Of a stretch of DNA of 59,487 nt, positions 34,150-42,831 are shown piece by piece. How positions within the stretch are numbered: position 1 is the stretch's first letter; every line of letters begins with the position of its first letter. The position numbers and the translations under genes were made by a program. The notes beneath the pieces are model-generated. The model saw only the letters and a program-made list of their open reading frames with translations. It made no database searches and had not been told where the DNA came from. Origin of the DNA: JAVBNW01 sp031551255 (GTDB lineage: Bacteria > Bacillota > Clostridia > Christensenellales > UBA1750); NCBI GenBank assembly GCA_031551255.1, contig JAVBNW010000090.1, positions 1 through 59,487 on the forward strand, in the 5' to 3' direction.

Positions 34150-34917
34150 CTACAGCTTGCGCGCGATCAACAAATATCTTCGCATATGCGCGCGAATGTA
34201 TTCGTGCGTTTGGATGTGACGATGAAGCGAAAACAGAGCGTTTGCGCAGCGCTCCGTCGAGAAGCCGGAAAACAGTTCCGCGTTGCCCGCCACCCAGTAT
34301 GTGACGGCGCCTGCGTCGAAAAACTTGAGTTCGCTTTCGAATTGCATGATCTCCACGATGGAAAATCCGGCGTCGAGCAGCTGAGTGGCCGCATAGTCGG
34401 ACGTCCAGCGCGTGGCGGTTTTCGGGCGGCGCAGCTCGAGCGCAGCGTTAAGCTCGATTGTATCCGTGCCCGCTATTTGCTCGGTGACGAATACGCCCTG
34501 CGCGCGCATAATGCTTGCAAGCCCCTGTGCGTCAAAGCGCGCGTGATGGCAAGCGGCTAAGTCAAAATAATTTTCCTTGAGCGGAAGTTCGTCTTCTCGC
34601 GATACCGGATGCACGACGACCCCCAGCTTGGAAAGCCGCATGCGCGCGGCGTCTACGTTGCTTAAGTGAACTTCCGTCGCATGGGTGTGAAAGGGCAGCG
34701 GCGCAAGGCTTGCAAGCAGGGCTCCGCCGTTTGTACATACATCCGCAAAGGCCTTAGCCTGCTTTACATAGGGCACAAGAATCTTGCAGTAATCCCACGG
34801 CGGCCCGCCTGCGCCGACGCAGCGGCCGGAATCCCATATGTAGGCAGTATCCCACGGGCGCGATCCGGCCAGATATTCTTCTTTCCGGCACAGCGTAAGG
34901 AGCTCGTCTTTGTTCAT
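34150..34917 (-). CDS. Class I SAM-dependent methyltransferase-like protein
   Basis: 255 aa. The middle (AFADVCTNGGALLASLAPLP, then ATEVHLSNVDAARMRL and YFDLAACHHARFD) follows the methyltransferase order of motif I, motif II acidic strand and motif IV. The usual GxGxG is only CTNGG. The C-terminal AHMRRYLLIARKL is common in small-molecule methyltransferases. GGAGGG precedes the ATG. The substrate is unknown. It is divergent from the DHH gene. Confidence 0.65.
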   Translation of the reverse strand: MNKDELLTLCRKEEYLAGSRPWDTAYIWDSGRCVGAGGPPWDYCKILVPYVKQAKAFADVCTNGGALLASLAPLPFHTHATEVHLSNVDAARMRLSKLGVVVHPVSREDELPLKENYFDLAACHHARFDAQGLASIMRAQGVFVTEQIAGTDTIELNAALELRRPKTATRWTSDYAATQLLDAGFSIVEIMQFESELKFFDAGAVTYWVAGNAELFSGFSTERCANALFSLHRHIQTHEYIRAHMRRYLLIARKL

Positions 34918-35043
34918 ATATGTCCCTCCCGCGCCTTTCCGGTTTTCTGCGATCTGGCAATATGGCCACGCATATGCTATACTATGGTAACATTTCTACG
35001 AAAAAATTCAATGCGCGGTCAAACAGAATATGGGGGTATTTGT

Positions 35044-35958
35044 ATGCGCTTGCTTACCCGTTCGGATTTTGACGGCCTGGCCTGCGGAGCGATTCTCAAA
35101 GAGCTCGGCATCATCGACCATTGGAAGTTTGTGCACCCCAAGGATATTCAAGACGGCCTGGTAGAAGTTACGGACAACGACGTCATGGCCAACGTGCCCT
35201 ATGTGGAAGGCTGTAAGCTTTGGTTTGACCACCACTCCAGCGAGAGCGAACGGCTCGGCAAGGATGTCGAGTTCGAAGGCGAAAGCCGCATCGCCGACAG
35301 CGCCGCGCGCGTGATTTACGATTACTATGGCGGCAAGGCGCGGCTGCCTCATTTCGAGCCGATGGTGGTGGCGGTGGATAAAGTCGATTCCGCAAAGCTT
35401 ACGGCGGATGAGATTCAAAACCCGACCGGCTGGGTTCTTTTAGGCTTTATCATGGATCCGCGTACCGGCCTTGGAAGGTTCCGCAACTTCCGCATCAGCA
35501 ACTACGACTTAATGGAAACCCTGATCGACGCGTGCCGCGTACAAAATATCGAAGAGATCCTCGCCAACCCCGATGTGAAGGAGCGCGTGGAGCTGTATTT
35601 TGAGCAGGATAAGCTATTTCGCGATATGGTGATGAAGCACACCCGCACCGAGGGCAACGTGATCGTATCCGATCTTCGCAATGTGGATCCGATCTACACC
35701 GGCAACCGCTTCATCGTATACAGCCTATTCCCTAAACAGAACATCTCCATGTGGATCGTGGACGGGCGCAACAAGCAAAACTGCCCCATTGCCGTCGGGC
35801 ACAGCATCCTGAACCGCACCTCGAACACCGATGTGGGCAGTTTGCTGCTTTCCTACGGCGGGGGCGGGCACCGGCAAGTCGGCACCTGCCAGGTAGATTA
35901 TGACGATGCGGACAGGGTGATCGGCGAGCTGATCGCGCGCATGAACTCCGACGGTTGA
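35044..35958 (+). CDS. DHH family phosphoesterase (exopolyphosphatase-like)
   Basis: 304 aa. RSDFDGLACGAIL carries the first DxD of the DHH domain, LWFDHHSSE the DHH motif, and YGGGGHRQVGTC the C-terminal DHHA1 glycine-rich nucleotide or substrate loop. Such proteins hydrolyse phosphodiesters or polyphosphate with Mn2+. The start is ATG 35044 (GGGGGT upstream); the longer frame has no conserved extension. A TATACT -10 box lies near 34977. Confidence 0.9.
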   Translation: MRLLTRSDFDGLACGAILKELGIIDHWKFVHPKDIQDGLVEVTDNDVMANVPYVEGCKLWFDHHSSESERLGKDVEFEGESRIADSAARVIYDYYGGKARLPHFEPMVVAVDKVDSAKLTADEIQNPTGWVLLGFIMDPRTGLGRFRNFRISNYDLMETLIDACRVQNIEEILANPDVKERVELYFEQDKLFRDMVMKHTRTEGNVIVSDLRNVDPIYTGNRFIVYSLFPKQNISMWIVDGRNKQNCPIAVGHSILNRTSNTDVGSLLLSYGGGGHRQVGTCQVDYDDADRVIGELIARMNSDG

Positions 35959-35995
35959 CGCGTGAGGTACTTCGTGCTATAATCCCAACCAATCC

Positions 35996-36221
35996 GATGA
36001 TGGGGAGGAAGTACGCGCTTCGCGGGCAAAGAGAGGGCGGTTCACAGGCTGAAAGGCCGCCTCGATCGACGATGCGCCGAAGGGTCGCCCCGAAGGGCGC
36101 GCGCGGATAAGGCGTGCGCGGGTCCGCCCGCTATAGCGGCCGAAGGCGCGTATATAGTATGCGCGCAAAAAAAGGTGGTACCACGGCTGCGCCGTCCTTT
36201 TGGACGACGCGGCTTTTTTGT
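35996..36221 (+). promoter_or_regulatory. T-box riboswitch of valS
   Basis: Stem I features are visible: AGTA (36011-36014), then AAAGAGAGGGCGG and AGGCTGAAAGGCCGCC of the distal loop region. The T-box core AAAGGTGGTACCACGG (36171-36186) pairs with the free CCA end of uncharged tRNA. A terminator follows, GCGcCGTCC/GGACGaCGC, with six T near 36214-36219. A GTC at 36084-36086 is a candidate valine specifier. Low charging of tRNA-Val should allow read-through into valS. Confidence 0.9.
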
Positions 36222-36398
36222 GTCATTCGTCATGCATCGCTAGGTTTACATTAGGCCTCTTGCGAAACGAAAGACGGGGGCGGAGAGAGAAAATGGCTTA
36301 AGGCAGGAAGTGCCGGCGATGCGGCGCACCTGTTTTCGCCCCTTCTGTGCCGCATTTTAGAGTTTAGCATGAGGTCTATTTATGAAAGGGGAATTGTC

Positions 36399-39023
36399 GT
36401 GGCTAAGGAAATGGGGAAGACCTGGGATCCTTCCGATGTGGAGGATAGGCTGTATAAGCAATGGGAAGAGGACGGGGCCTTTCAGCCGATCGCTGAGCGC
36501 AAGGGCAGGCGCGTGTTTTCCATCGTAATGCCGCCGCCCAACATTACCGGCCAGCTGCACCTGGGGCACGCGCTGGACAATACGCTGCCCGACGTGCTGA
36601 TCCGCTATCACCGCATGCTCGGCGACGACGTGCTGTGGGTTCCGGGCACCGATCACGCGTCCATCGCCACCGAGGTGAAGATCATCGAAAGCATGGCCAA
36701 AGATGGCCTTACCAAAAAAGACCTCGGGCGCGAAAAGTTTCTTGAGCGCGCGTGGCAATGGCGCGGCGAGTACGGCGGGCGCATTGTGAAGCAGTTGCGC
36801 AAGATGGGCTGCTCGTGCGATTGGTCCCGCGAGCGCTTTACGATGGACGAGGGCTGCTCCAAGGCTGTGGCCGAAGTGTTCGTAAAGCTTTACGAACAGG
36901 GCTTAATCTACCGGGGCGACCGTATCATCCATTGGTGCCCCGAGTGCAAGACCGCGCTTTCCGATGCCGAGGTGGAATATGAAGAGAAGCAGGGCCACCT
37001 GTGGCACATCCGCTATCCCGCCGAGGATGGCGGAGAAGGCGTGATTGTGGCGACGACCCGGCCCGAGACGATGCTGGGAGATACCGGCGTCGCCGTGCAT
37101 CCGGATGACGAGCGCTATGCGCACCTGGTGGGCAAGAATGTGCGCCTGCCGCTTCGCGAGCGGATGATTCCCGTGGTGGCGGACGAGTACGTGGACAGGG
37201 AATTCGGCACCGGCGCGGTGAAGATGACCCCCGCGCACGACCCGAACGACTTTGAGGTGGGCCAAAGGCACAACCTGCCGATCGACCGCGTGATGAACGA
37301 CGACGGCACGATGAATGAAAAGTGCGGCAAGTACGCCGGCATGTCTGCCCTTGAGGCACGAACCGCCGTGGTGAATGATGTAAAGGCGCTTGGGCTGCTC
37401 GTAAAAGTGGAAGATCACGCCCACAACGTAGGGGCCTGCTACCGCTGCTTCCATACGGTGGAACCGCTGGTGTCCCGGCAGTGGTTTGTGGATATGAAGC
37501 CCCTTGCGGCGCCCGCGATCGACATTGTGAAGACGGGCGACATCAAGTTTACCCCCGGCCGCTTTGAGAAGACCTATATGCACTGGTTGGAGAATATCCG
37601 CGATTGGTGCATCTCGCGCCAGCTGTGGTGGGGGCATAGGATTCCCGCCTGGTACTGCGACTGCGGCGAGGTGATCGTGGCGAAGGAGACGCCCAAATCC
37701 TGCCCAAAGTGCGGCTCCGCGTCGCTTAGGCAGGATGAAGATGTTTTAGACACGTGGTTTTCCTCGGCGCTGTGGCCGTTTTCCACGATGGGCTGGCCGG
37801 AGGAAGGCTCCGAAGATCTCGCGCGCTTTTACCCGACCTCGGCCATGGTGTACGGCTACGAGATCATCTTCTTCTGGGTGGCCCGCATGGTGATGATGGG
37901 CTTGCACTTTATGGGAGAAAAGCCGTTTTCGGATATCGTAACCCACGGCATTGTGCGCGATGAACTGGGTAGGAAGATGTCAAAATCCTTAGGCAACGGT
38001 CTGGACCCGCTTGAGGCGATCGAGAAATACGGCGCGGACGCGATGCGCTTTTCGCTGCTCATCGGCGTGGCCCCGGGCAACGATATTAGGTTCAAGGGCG
38101 AGGAAAAGCTCGAGGCCGCGCGCAACTTCGCGAACAAGATATGGAACGCGGCGCGCTTTGCGATTATGAACCTTGACGGGGAAACGGATGCGGACGCGCC
38201 GAAATCCGTCGCCGATCGGTGGATTCTCAGCCGCGTGCACAAAATGATTGAAGAGATCGGAGCGCACTTGGAGTCATACGATTCCGGCCTTGCTTCCCAG
38301 AAACTGTATGATTTTATCTGGAGCGAGCTGTGCGATTGGTATTTGGAGCTTGCGAAGGTATCGCTGTACGGCGGCGACGAGCGGGCGGCGGCCTCCACCC
38401 GCGATACGCTTGATAAGGTGTTGACTGCCACGCTCAAGCTCCTTCACCCGTTCATGCCCTTCCTCACGGAGGAGATCTACAACCATATGCCCGGCGAGCG
38501 CGGTTCGCTGATGATGACGAGCTGGCCGGATATTGCCGAGTACCCGTGGAACGAGGCGGCCGTGCGAGATATGGAAGCCGTGATGGAAGTCATCCGTTCG
38601 GTGCGCAACCTGCGCGCGGAGATGGGGGTGCCTCCGTCCCGTAGGGCCCGGCTGCTGCTTCGGCCGCTGGCCGGTAGCGGCAATCTGATGGCGGGCGCGG
38701 CCTATATGGAAAGGCTCGCCGGCGCATCGGCGGTAGAACTACTCGCGGGCGATCCGCCCGAGGGGACCGCGGCCGCGGTGTCGGCATATGCCGAGGCATA
38801 TATGCCGCTGAATGAGCTGATCGACATGGGGAAAGAACGCGTGCGCCTGAACAAGGAACTGGAAAGCGCCAAGAGCGAGGCGGATCGCCTGCGCGCGAAA
38901 CTATCGAACCCGGGCTTTACGGGGAAGGCCCCCGCCAATGTTGTGGAGGCTGAAAAGCAACGCCTTAAAACGGCCGAAACCATGTTGGAAACCGTGAAGG
39001 CGCGGCTGGAGGCTTTGAAATAG
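36399..39023 (+). CDS. valS: Valyl-tRNA synthetase
   Basis: 874 aa class I synthetase charging tRNA-Val. HLGH (residues 54-57, HIGH motif) in PPPNITGQLHLGHALDN, an editing domain, WWGHRIPAWYC with the zinc-type cysteines CPKCGS, GRKMSKSLGN (KMSKS, about 525) and a C-terminal coiled coil (ERVRLNKELESAKSEADRLR). GTG 36399 with AAAGGGG 7 nt upstream is preferred over ATG 36369. Controlled by the upstream T-box. Confidence 0.97.
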   Translation: MAKEMGKTWDPSDVEDRLYKQWEEDGAFQPIAERKGRRVFSIVMPPPNITGQLHLGHALDNTLPDVLIRYHRMLGDDVLWVPGTDHASIATEVKIIESMAKDGLTKKDLGREKFLERAWQWRGEYGGRIVKQLRKMGCSCDWSRERFTMDEGCSKAVAEVFVKLYEQGLIYRGDRIIHWCPECKTALSDAEVEYEEKQGHLWHIRYPAEDGGEGVIVATTRPETMLGDTGVAVHPDDERYAHLVGKNVRLPLRERMIPVVADEYVDREFGTGAVKMTPAHDPNDFEVGQRHNLPIDRVMNDDGTMNEKCGKYAGMSALEARTAVVNDVKALGLLVKVEDHAHNVGACYRCFHTVEPLVSRQWFVDMKPLAAPAIDIVKTGDIKFTPGRFEKTYMHWLENIRDWCISRQLWWGHRIPAWYCDCGEVIVAKETPKSCPKCGSASLRQDEDVLDTWFSSALWPFSTMGWPEEGSEDLARFYPTSAMVYGYEIIFFWVARMVMMGLHFMGEKPFSDIVTHGIVRDELGRKMSKSLGNGLDPLEAIEKYGADAMRFSLLIGVAPGNDIRFKGEEKLEAARNFANKIWNAARFAIMNLDGETDADAPKSVADRWILSRVHKMIEEIGAHLESYDSGLASQKLYDFIWSELCDWYLELAKVSLYGGDERAAASTRDTLDKVLTATLKLLHPFMPFLTEEIYNHMPGERGSLMMTSWPDIAEYPWNEAAVRDMEAVMEVIRSVRNLRAEMGVPPSRRARLLLRPLAGSGNLMAGAAYMERLAGASAVELLAGDPPEGTAAAVSAYAEAYMPLNELIDMGKERVRLNKELESAKSEADRLRAKLSNPGFTGKAPANVVEAEKQRLKTAETMLETVKARLEALK

Positions 39024-39024
39024 C

Positions 39025-40314
39025 GTGACGGGCGAGGAAGCGATACAGTGGATCCATGCCCAGTACGGCCTGGGCAATAAGGAAGGGCTTACAAACACCG
39101 CCGTACTCCTTGGGCGGCTGGGCGACCCGCAAAACGCCTACCCCTGTGTGCATGTGGCGGGCACAAATGGCAAAGGATCCATTTGCAGCATGATCGCCTC
39201 GGCGCTGAAGGCGTGCGGCTACAGGGTTGGCCTGTATACTTCGCCCTATCTTGAGCGCTACAACGAGCGCATCCGCGTGGATACGGAGCCGATTGCCGAT
39301 GCCGAGTTAGGCGAGGTGGCGACCACGGTGCGCGTGCACGTAGAGGCTCTCGCGGCCGAAGGTAAGCGGGCTACGGTGTTTGAGATCGGCACGGCATGCG
39401 CGTTTGAGCACCTTCGCCGCGCACAGGTGGATATCGCGGTGATCGAGGTGGGGATGGGCGGAATAGAGGATGCCACCAACGTCATCACACCCGTGCTGTC
39501 GGTCATCGGCCGTATAGGGATGGATCACGAGAACGCCCTGGGCAGCACGCTGGAGGAGATCGCCTTTAAAAAGGCGGGCATCGTCAAGCCTGGGGTTCCC
39601 TGCGTCTTGTACCCCCAACCCGACCCTGCGCGCGCCGTGATCCGCAAGGCGTGCTTGGAGCGCAACGCCCCGTATATTTCCGCGGAAAGGGTGAGCTTTG
39701 CCGACCTGATCAGCACGGAGCGCGGGCACCGCTTCACCGCTTTGGTGGACAAAGACAAACTTGAGAATGTGTCGATAGCATTGCCGGGCGACCACCAGAT
39801 CGACAACGCGCGTACCGCAATCGCCGCGCTGATGGCATTGCGTGCCGAAGGATTTGTGATGACAAACGAGGGCATTGTGCAGGGGCTTGAGCGGACGACC
39901 TGGCCCGGCCGCTTGGAGTGGTTCGGCAACGTGCTCCTTGACGGCGCACATAATGAGCAGGGCGCCAGGGCCCTTGCGGACTATGTGCAAAGATATCTGT
40001 GCGGGAGAAAGGTCGTAGCCGTGTGCGGCGTTCAGCGCGGCAAAGCGATTGGGCGCATTGGCAAAGTGCTGGCGGGTGCTGTAGACGAGGCATTTTGTGT
40101 CGTGGTAGAGGGACATCGCGCAAACAATCCTTACGAACTCGCCGGGGCTTTCATGGATGCGGGCAAGAAAGCCGGCGCATGCGAGAGCGTCGCCCAAGCG
40201 CTCGCTTTAGCGAAGGCGGCGGCGGGGCAGGATGGCATAGTGCTCGTGTGCGGCTCCTTATACCTATGTGGCGAGGTACGCGGCATGCTTGCGGCGCGGC
40301 AAGCTCAAATATGA
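39025..40314 (+). CDS. folC: Folylpolyglutamate / dihydrofolate synthase
   Basis: 429 aa Mur-ligase-type enzyme adding glutamate to folates. P-loop VAGTNGKGS (44-52), YTSPYLERYNERIR, the metal-loop IEVGMGGIEDATN and the C-terminal LDGAHNEQGARAL are all FolC signatures. GTG start 2 bp after the valS stop, the common valS-folC arrangement in Firmicutes, so expression is probably T-box controlled. Confidence 0.95.
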   Translation: MTGEEAIQWIHAQYGLGNKEGLTNTAVLLGRLGDPQNAYPCVHVAGTNGKGSICSMIASALKACGYRVGLYTSPYLERYNERIRVDTEPIADAELGEVATTVRVHVEALAAEGKRATVFEIGTACAFEHLRRAQVDIAVIEVGMGGIEDATNVITPVLSVIGRIGMDHENALGSTLEEIAFKKAGIVKPGVPCVLYPQPDPARAVIRKACLERNAPYISAERVSFADLISTERGHRFTALVDKDKLENVSIALPGDHQIDNARTAIAALMALRAEGFVMTNEGIVQGLERTTWPGRLEWFGNVLLDGAHNEQGARALADYVQRYLCGRKVVAVCGVQRGKAIGRIGKVLAGAVDEAFCVVVEGHRANNPYELAGAFMDAGKKAGACESVAQALALAKAAAGQDGIVLVCGSLYLCGEVRGMLAARQAQI

Positions 40315-40364
40315 TATACTATGTATGAAGTTGAATGCCATAGGGCTTTTACCGGAGGGATTTT

Positions 40365-40652
40365 ATGTTTTCATATAAAACAAAAGGCACCTGCTCCAAG
40401 CGCATCGATATCGACGCCGAGAATGGCGTCATACGCTCCGTGCGCTTTGTGGGGGGGTGCTCGGGCAATCTGGAGGGGCTGAGTATGCTCTTGCCCGGTA
40501 TGAAGATCGAAGACGCGGTCGCAAAGCTCGAGGGGATACAGTGCCAAAATGGCACCTCATGCCCGGATCAGCTTTCGAAGGCGCTTGCGCTGCTCCTTAT
40601 GCAGCAACGGCAGGGAGAGAAGCTGTCGGGGGCAGAGGGTTCGGCGCCATAA
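40365..40652 (+). CDS. TSCPD domain protein (TIGR03905-type)
   Basis: 95 aa. KTKGTCSKRIDIDAENGVIR, VRFVGGCSGNLEGLS and the final NGTSCPDQLSKAL give the conserved Cys pattern and the TSCPD motif that names the family; the domain also occurs at the end of class II ribonucleotide reductases. The biochemical role of stand-alone forms is unknown. GGAGGG precedes the ATG. A repeat array starts 2 bp after its stop. Confidence 0.9.
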   Translation: MFSYKTKGTCSKRIDIDAENGVIRSVRFVGGCSGNLEGLSMLLPGMKIEDAVAKLEGIQCQNGTSCPDQLSKALALLLMQQRQGEKLSGAEGSAP

Positions 40653-40654
40653 CC

Positions 40655-41185
40655 TCGTCGTCGCGGACTGCGTATCGCTCGCTTCCACACTGCGGTGTGA
40701 AAGCTCGTTCACTGCGTCGCTCCTCCTCTTCCATAAAAGCACTGTGGCGCTTTTATGGATAGGGAACGACGAAGAAGGAGCGAGGCCCGCGTTCTTCGTT
40801 CTTTCCACTTCCACACTGCGGTGTGAAAGCTCGTTCACTGCGTCGCTCCTCCTCTTCCACAAAACCGCTGTGGCGGTTTTGTGGATAGGGAACGACGAAG
40901 AAGGAGCGAGGCCCGCATTTTCCGTTTTTTCCACTACCACAAGACGCCTCAGCGTCTTGTGGTAAGGGCGCGAAGTGCAAACCGACGAGCTGAAGCGATT
41001 TTGAGGTTGAAGAGGAACGACGAAGTAAGGAACAAAAGCGCGCGGTCTTCGGCTTTCTTAATCCCAAAGAAACCTCATCTTCTTTGGGAAGAGGAGGAGC
41101 GGCGCAATGAGCGAGCTTTTGCATCGCAATGCGAAAGCGAGGGATATGCAGCCCGCGACGACGAAGAGCGCAGTGCGCCCCGACG
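40655..41185. repeat. Family 1 palindromic repeat array, copies d1-d3
   Basis: Two direct copies with a 126-bp period (hairpin 1 at 40683 and 40809). Hairpin 1 is identical, CACAC-tgcg-GTGTG. Hairpin 2 is TCCATAAAAGC/GCTTTTATGGA in d1 (40730-40759) and TCCACAAAACC/GGTTTTGTGGA in d2 (40856-40885). A 12-bp stem ACCACAAGACGC (40936-40963) follows. Then an inverted copy d3 with stems TCCCAAAGAA (41062-41089) and CTTTTGCAT/ATGCGAAAG (41116-41137), ending in the reversed scaffold (41166-41185). Confidence 0.85.
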
Positions 41186-41289
41186 AAATGCCGCCGTTCC
41201 CAAAGGAGCGGCGGCCTATGTATGTGACATTATGAAGTTGTTTCCTTTCCGGCCTTCAGCGTAGGCAATCCAATTTCACTTTTAAAGCA

Positions 41290-41556
41290 AGACCCCTGCA
41301 CATCGCAACCAGGTCGTATTCTATACGGATTGCAGCTATACTAAACGCCTCTTCAAGGCGATATCATGCAGGGATATTGTTGGCCTGCCCTGCTGGCCGC
41401 CCCTGACGGGCTCATCCTGGAACATGGGTCTCGCCTCCAATCTGTGCCATATTGGGATGGGAGCTAGGGGTATCGAGAGCTTTTAAAGGCTTACAGTATA
41501 ACGACTCCTCAATCCCCGACCGGGGTTCCCGCCCCGCTTATCTCTTTCCCTTTTGC
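41290..41556 (-). ncRNA. Candidate structured noncoding RNA, family not identified
   Basis: Downstream of a consensus promoter and with no ORF. Visible elements in order: CGGGG-cgggaa-CCCCG hairpin, CCAAU/AUUGG hairpin, then a domain closed by a 9-bp stem GCGAGACCC (41423-41431) with GGGUCUUGC (about 41287-41295). Inside that domain are a CGCCU/AGGCG hairpin and UGCAA..CGUAU-aga-AUACG..UUGC. I found no tmRNA, SRP, RNase P or 6S signature. A raiA-type or other large RNA is possible. The 3' end is undefined because no U-run terminator is visible. Confidence 0.5.
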
Positions 41557-41562
41557 GACTTC

Positions 41563-41591
41563 AGTATAGCATCCAACAAAAAACTTGTCAA
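41563..41591 (-). promoter_or_regulatory. Consensus promoter of the unidentified RNA
   Basis: Minus-strand TTGACA (41586-41591), 17-nt AT-rich spacer, TATACT (41563-41568). The strength is typical of stable RNA genes. It lies 53 bp beyond the stop of the DUF4364 gene on the same strand. Confidence 0.8.
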
Positions 41592-41643
41592 CAGTAATTT
41601 TACATTTTGGCAAACAAAAATTATCAAATATTTGCAAAGTTTA

Positions 41644-42207
41644 TTACATGCTGTCGGGAGGGGAGGAGAGCGATTCTTGGAGCGCCTCTTCCGTAAGGGC
41701 CTCCATCAGCGCGCGGTAGGCGACGGCGGCCCGGTCGTTCCACGTGCTGCAAATCTGCTTGGCTTGTGAAAGGGTTGCCACGCTGATTTTGATGTCGACA
41801 AGCGTAGAGCCCGCCTCCCGCGCGACGAGGCGCACAGTATAGTCTCCGGCGGAGTTTTTGATGTAATCGGCGGTCATCTGCCTTTCTCTCAAAAAAAGAG
41901 TGCGCCACGTTTCGGCATTTTGATCGATCGTATCGCGACGGCTGGCGGGAATTTCGCGAAGGAGAAGTTCGAGCAGTTGTTGGGCGCGGGTTGTTAGTGT
42001 GTAGTAGCGGTTATCATCGACAGGGAGCACCTGAAGAAGGCCGCTGTCGGTAAGCTCTGCAAGCGTAAGCTGAAGGTCGAGATAGTCCATCAACCCGTTG
42101 CCGATGATAAAGCGCATGACCTGCAAGTTGGTCATCGCGCCGACTTTTTGAAACACATACAAAAGTAATAGCTTATTTTCCTTAGGCGGGGGATAGGGCC
42201 TTTCCAT
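41644..42207 (-). CDS. DUF4364 family protein
   Basis: 187 aa. The N-terminus NKLLLLYVFQKVGAMTNLQV, then LDLQLTLAELTDSGLLQVLP, is the winged-helix-like start of DUF4364, a Firmicutes family of unknown function, probably a DNA-binding regulator. The start at 42207 (MERPYPPPKEN) has AGGAGAGG 5 nt upstream; the longer frame runs into the HPr terminator. Confidence 0.8.
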   Translation of the reverse strand: MERPYPPPKENKLLLLYVFQKVGAMTNLQVMRFIIGNGLMDYLDLQLTLAELTDSGLLQVLPVDDNRYYTLTTRAQQLLELLLREIPASRRDTIDQNAETWRTLFLRERQMTADYIKNSAGDYTVRLVAREAGSTLVDIKISVATLSQAKQICSTWNDRAAVAYRALMEALTEEALQESLSSPPDSM

Positions 42208-42328
42208 GGGAACCTCTCCTAAGGCAACCCACAAAGCATGGCCGGAGGATCGAAAAACATGTAAGCCTGAAACCGGCGCGCCCTGCAGAGTCGCTTGATG
42301 TATGGTAACCATTATACCGCAATCCGGA

Positions 42329-42365
42329 CGAAAAAAAAAGAAACCCTCAAACATTTGCTTGAGGG
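42329..42365 (-). terminator. Intrinsic terminator of the HPr-like gene
   Basis: On the minus strand CCCTCAA (42359-42365) pairs with TTGAGGG (42344-42350), followed by TTTC and a run of nine T (42331-42339). Confidence 0.85.
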
Positions 42366-42417
42366 CGCATCGCGCCCAACGGGCGCCGTCCGATCCTTGC
42401 CGAAGCAAAGCCATGGC

Positions 42418-42645
42418 TTACGCGATAAAGGGCTTAATCTCGGCCATGAGATCGTCGCAATTGTCAGCGTACACTTCCATCGTAATGGGACGGCCTAGAT
42501 CCAGACTGAAGATGCCGAGAATGGACTTTGCATCCACGACGTGACGGCCGGAACGCAGGTCGATCTCATACGGGTAACGGCTGACGATGTTTACAAATTC
42601 CTTGACCTGATCCGTCAGGGCAAGTTTGATATTGACTGCCTTCAT
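42418..42645 (-). CDS. HPr-family protein lacking the catalytic histidine
   Basis: 75 aa, HPr fold length. The region where HPr has GLHARPA (His15) reads LTDQVKEFVNI, with no histidine. The serine-46 region is kept as DAKSILGIFSLDL (Ser41 here). It therefore cannot relay PTS phosphate but could be phosphorylated on serine by HPr kinase, like Crh in Bacillus. AAGGAGG precedes the ATG. A palindrome CCCGATTGC/GCAATCGGG (42687-42711) covers the expected -35 region and may be an operator. Confidence 0.8.
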   Translation of the reverse strand: MKAVNIKLALTDQVKEFVNIVSRYPYEIDLRSGRHVVDAKSILGIFSLDLGRPITMEVYADNCDDLMAEIKPFIA

Positions 42646-42831
42646 TCCAAATTCCTCCTTTCCAAGTTTCTAATTATAATATATACCCGATTGCCCTAAA
42701 AAGCAATCGGGATAACCAAAAAATCGCAAAAATATCGCGTATGTAAACGCGCGACGCTTATTGGACACAGTTTTCTCTTTTCAATGTAAGAATAATATGC
42801 ACAAGCTTTTTATGGTAAAACCCACTTGCAT

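Noticed and set aside
40655..41185. Possible CRISPR array because of regular repeats
   Set aside because: The period is 126 bp, the repeats are palindromic mosaics in both orientations, there are no unique 30-40 bp spacers, and no cas gene is near.
41290..41556. tmRNA, SRP RNA or RNase P RNA assignment for the structured RNA
   Set aside because: No tRNA-like end or tag ORF, no GGAAGG-type SRP loop, and no conserved RNase P region such as GAGGAAAGTCC could be found on either strand.
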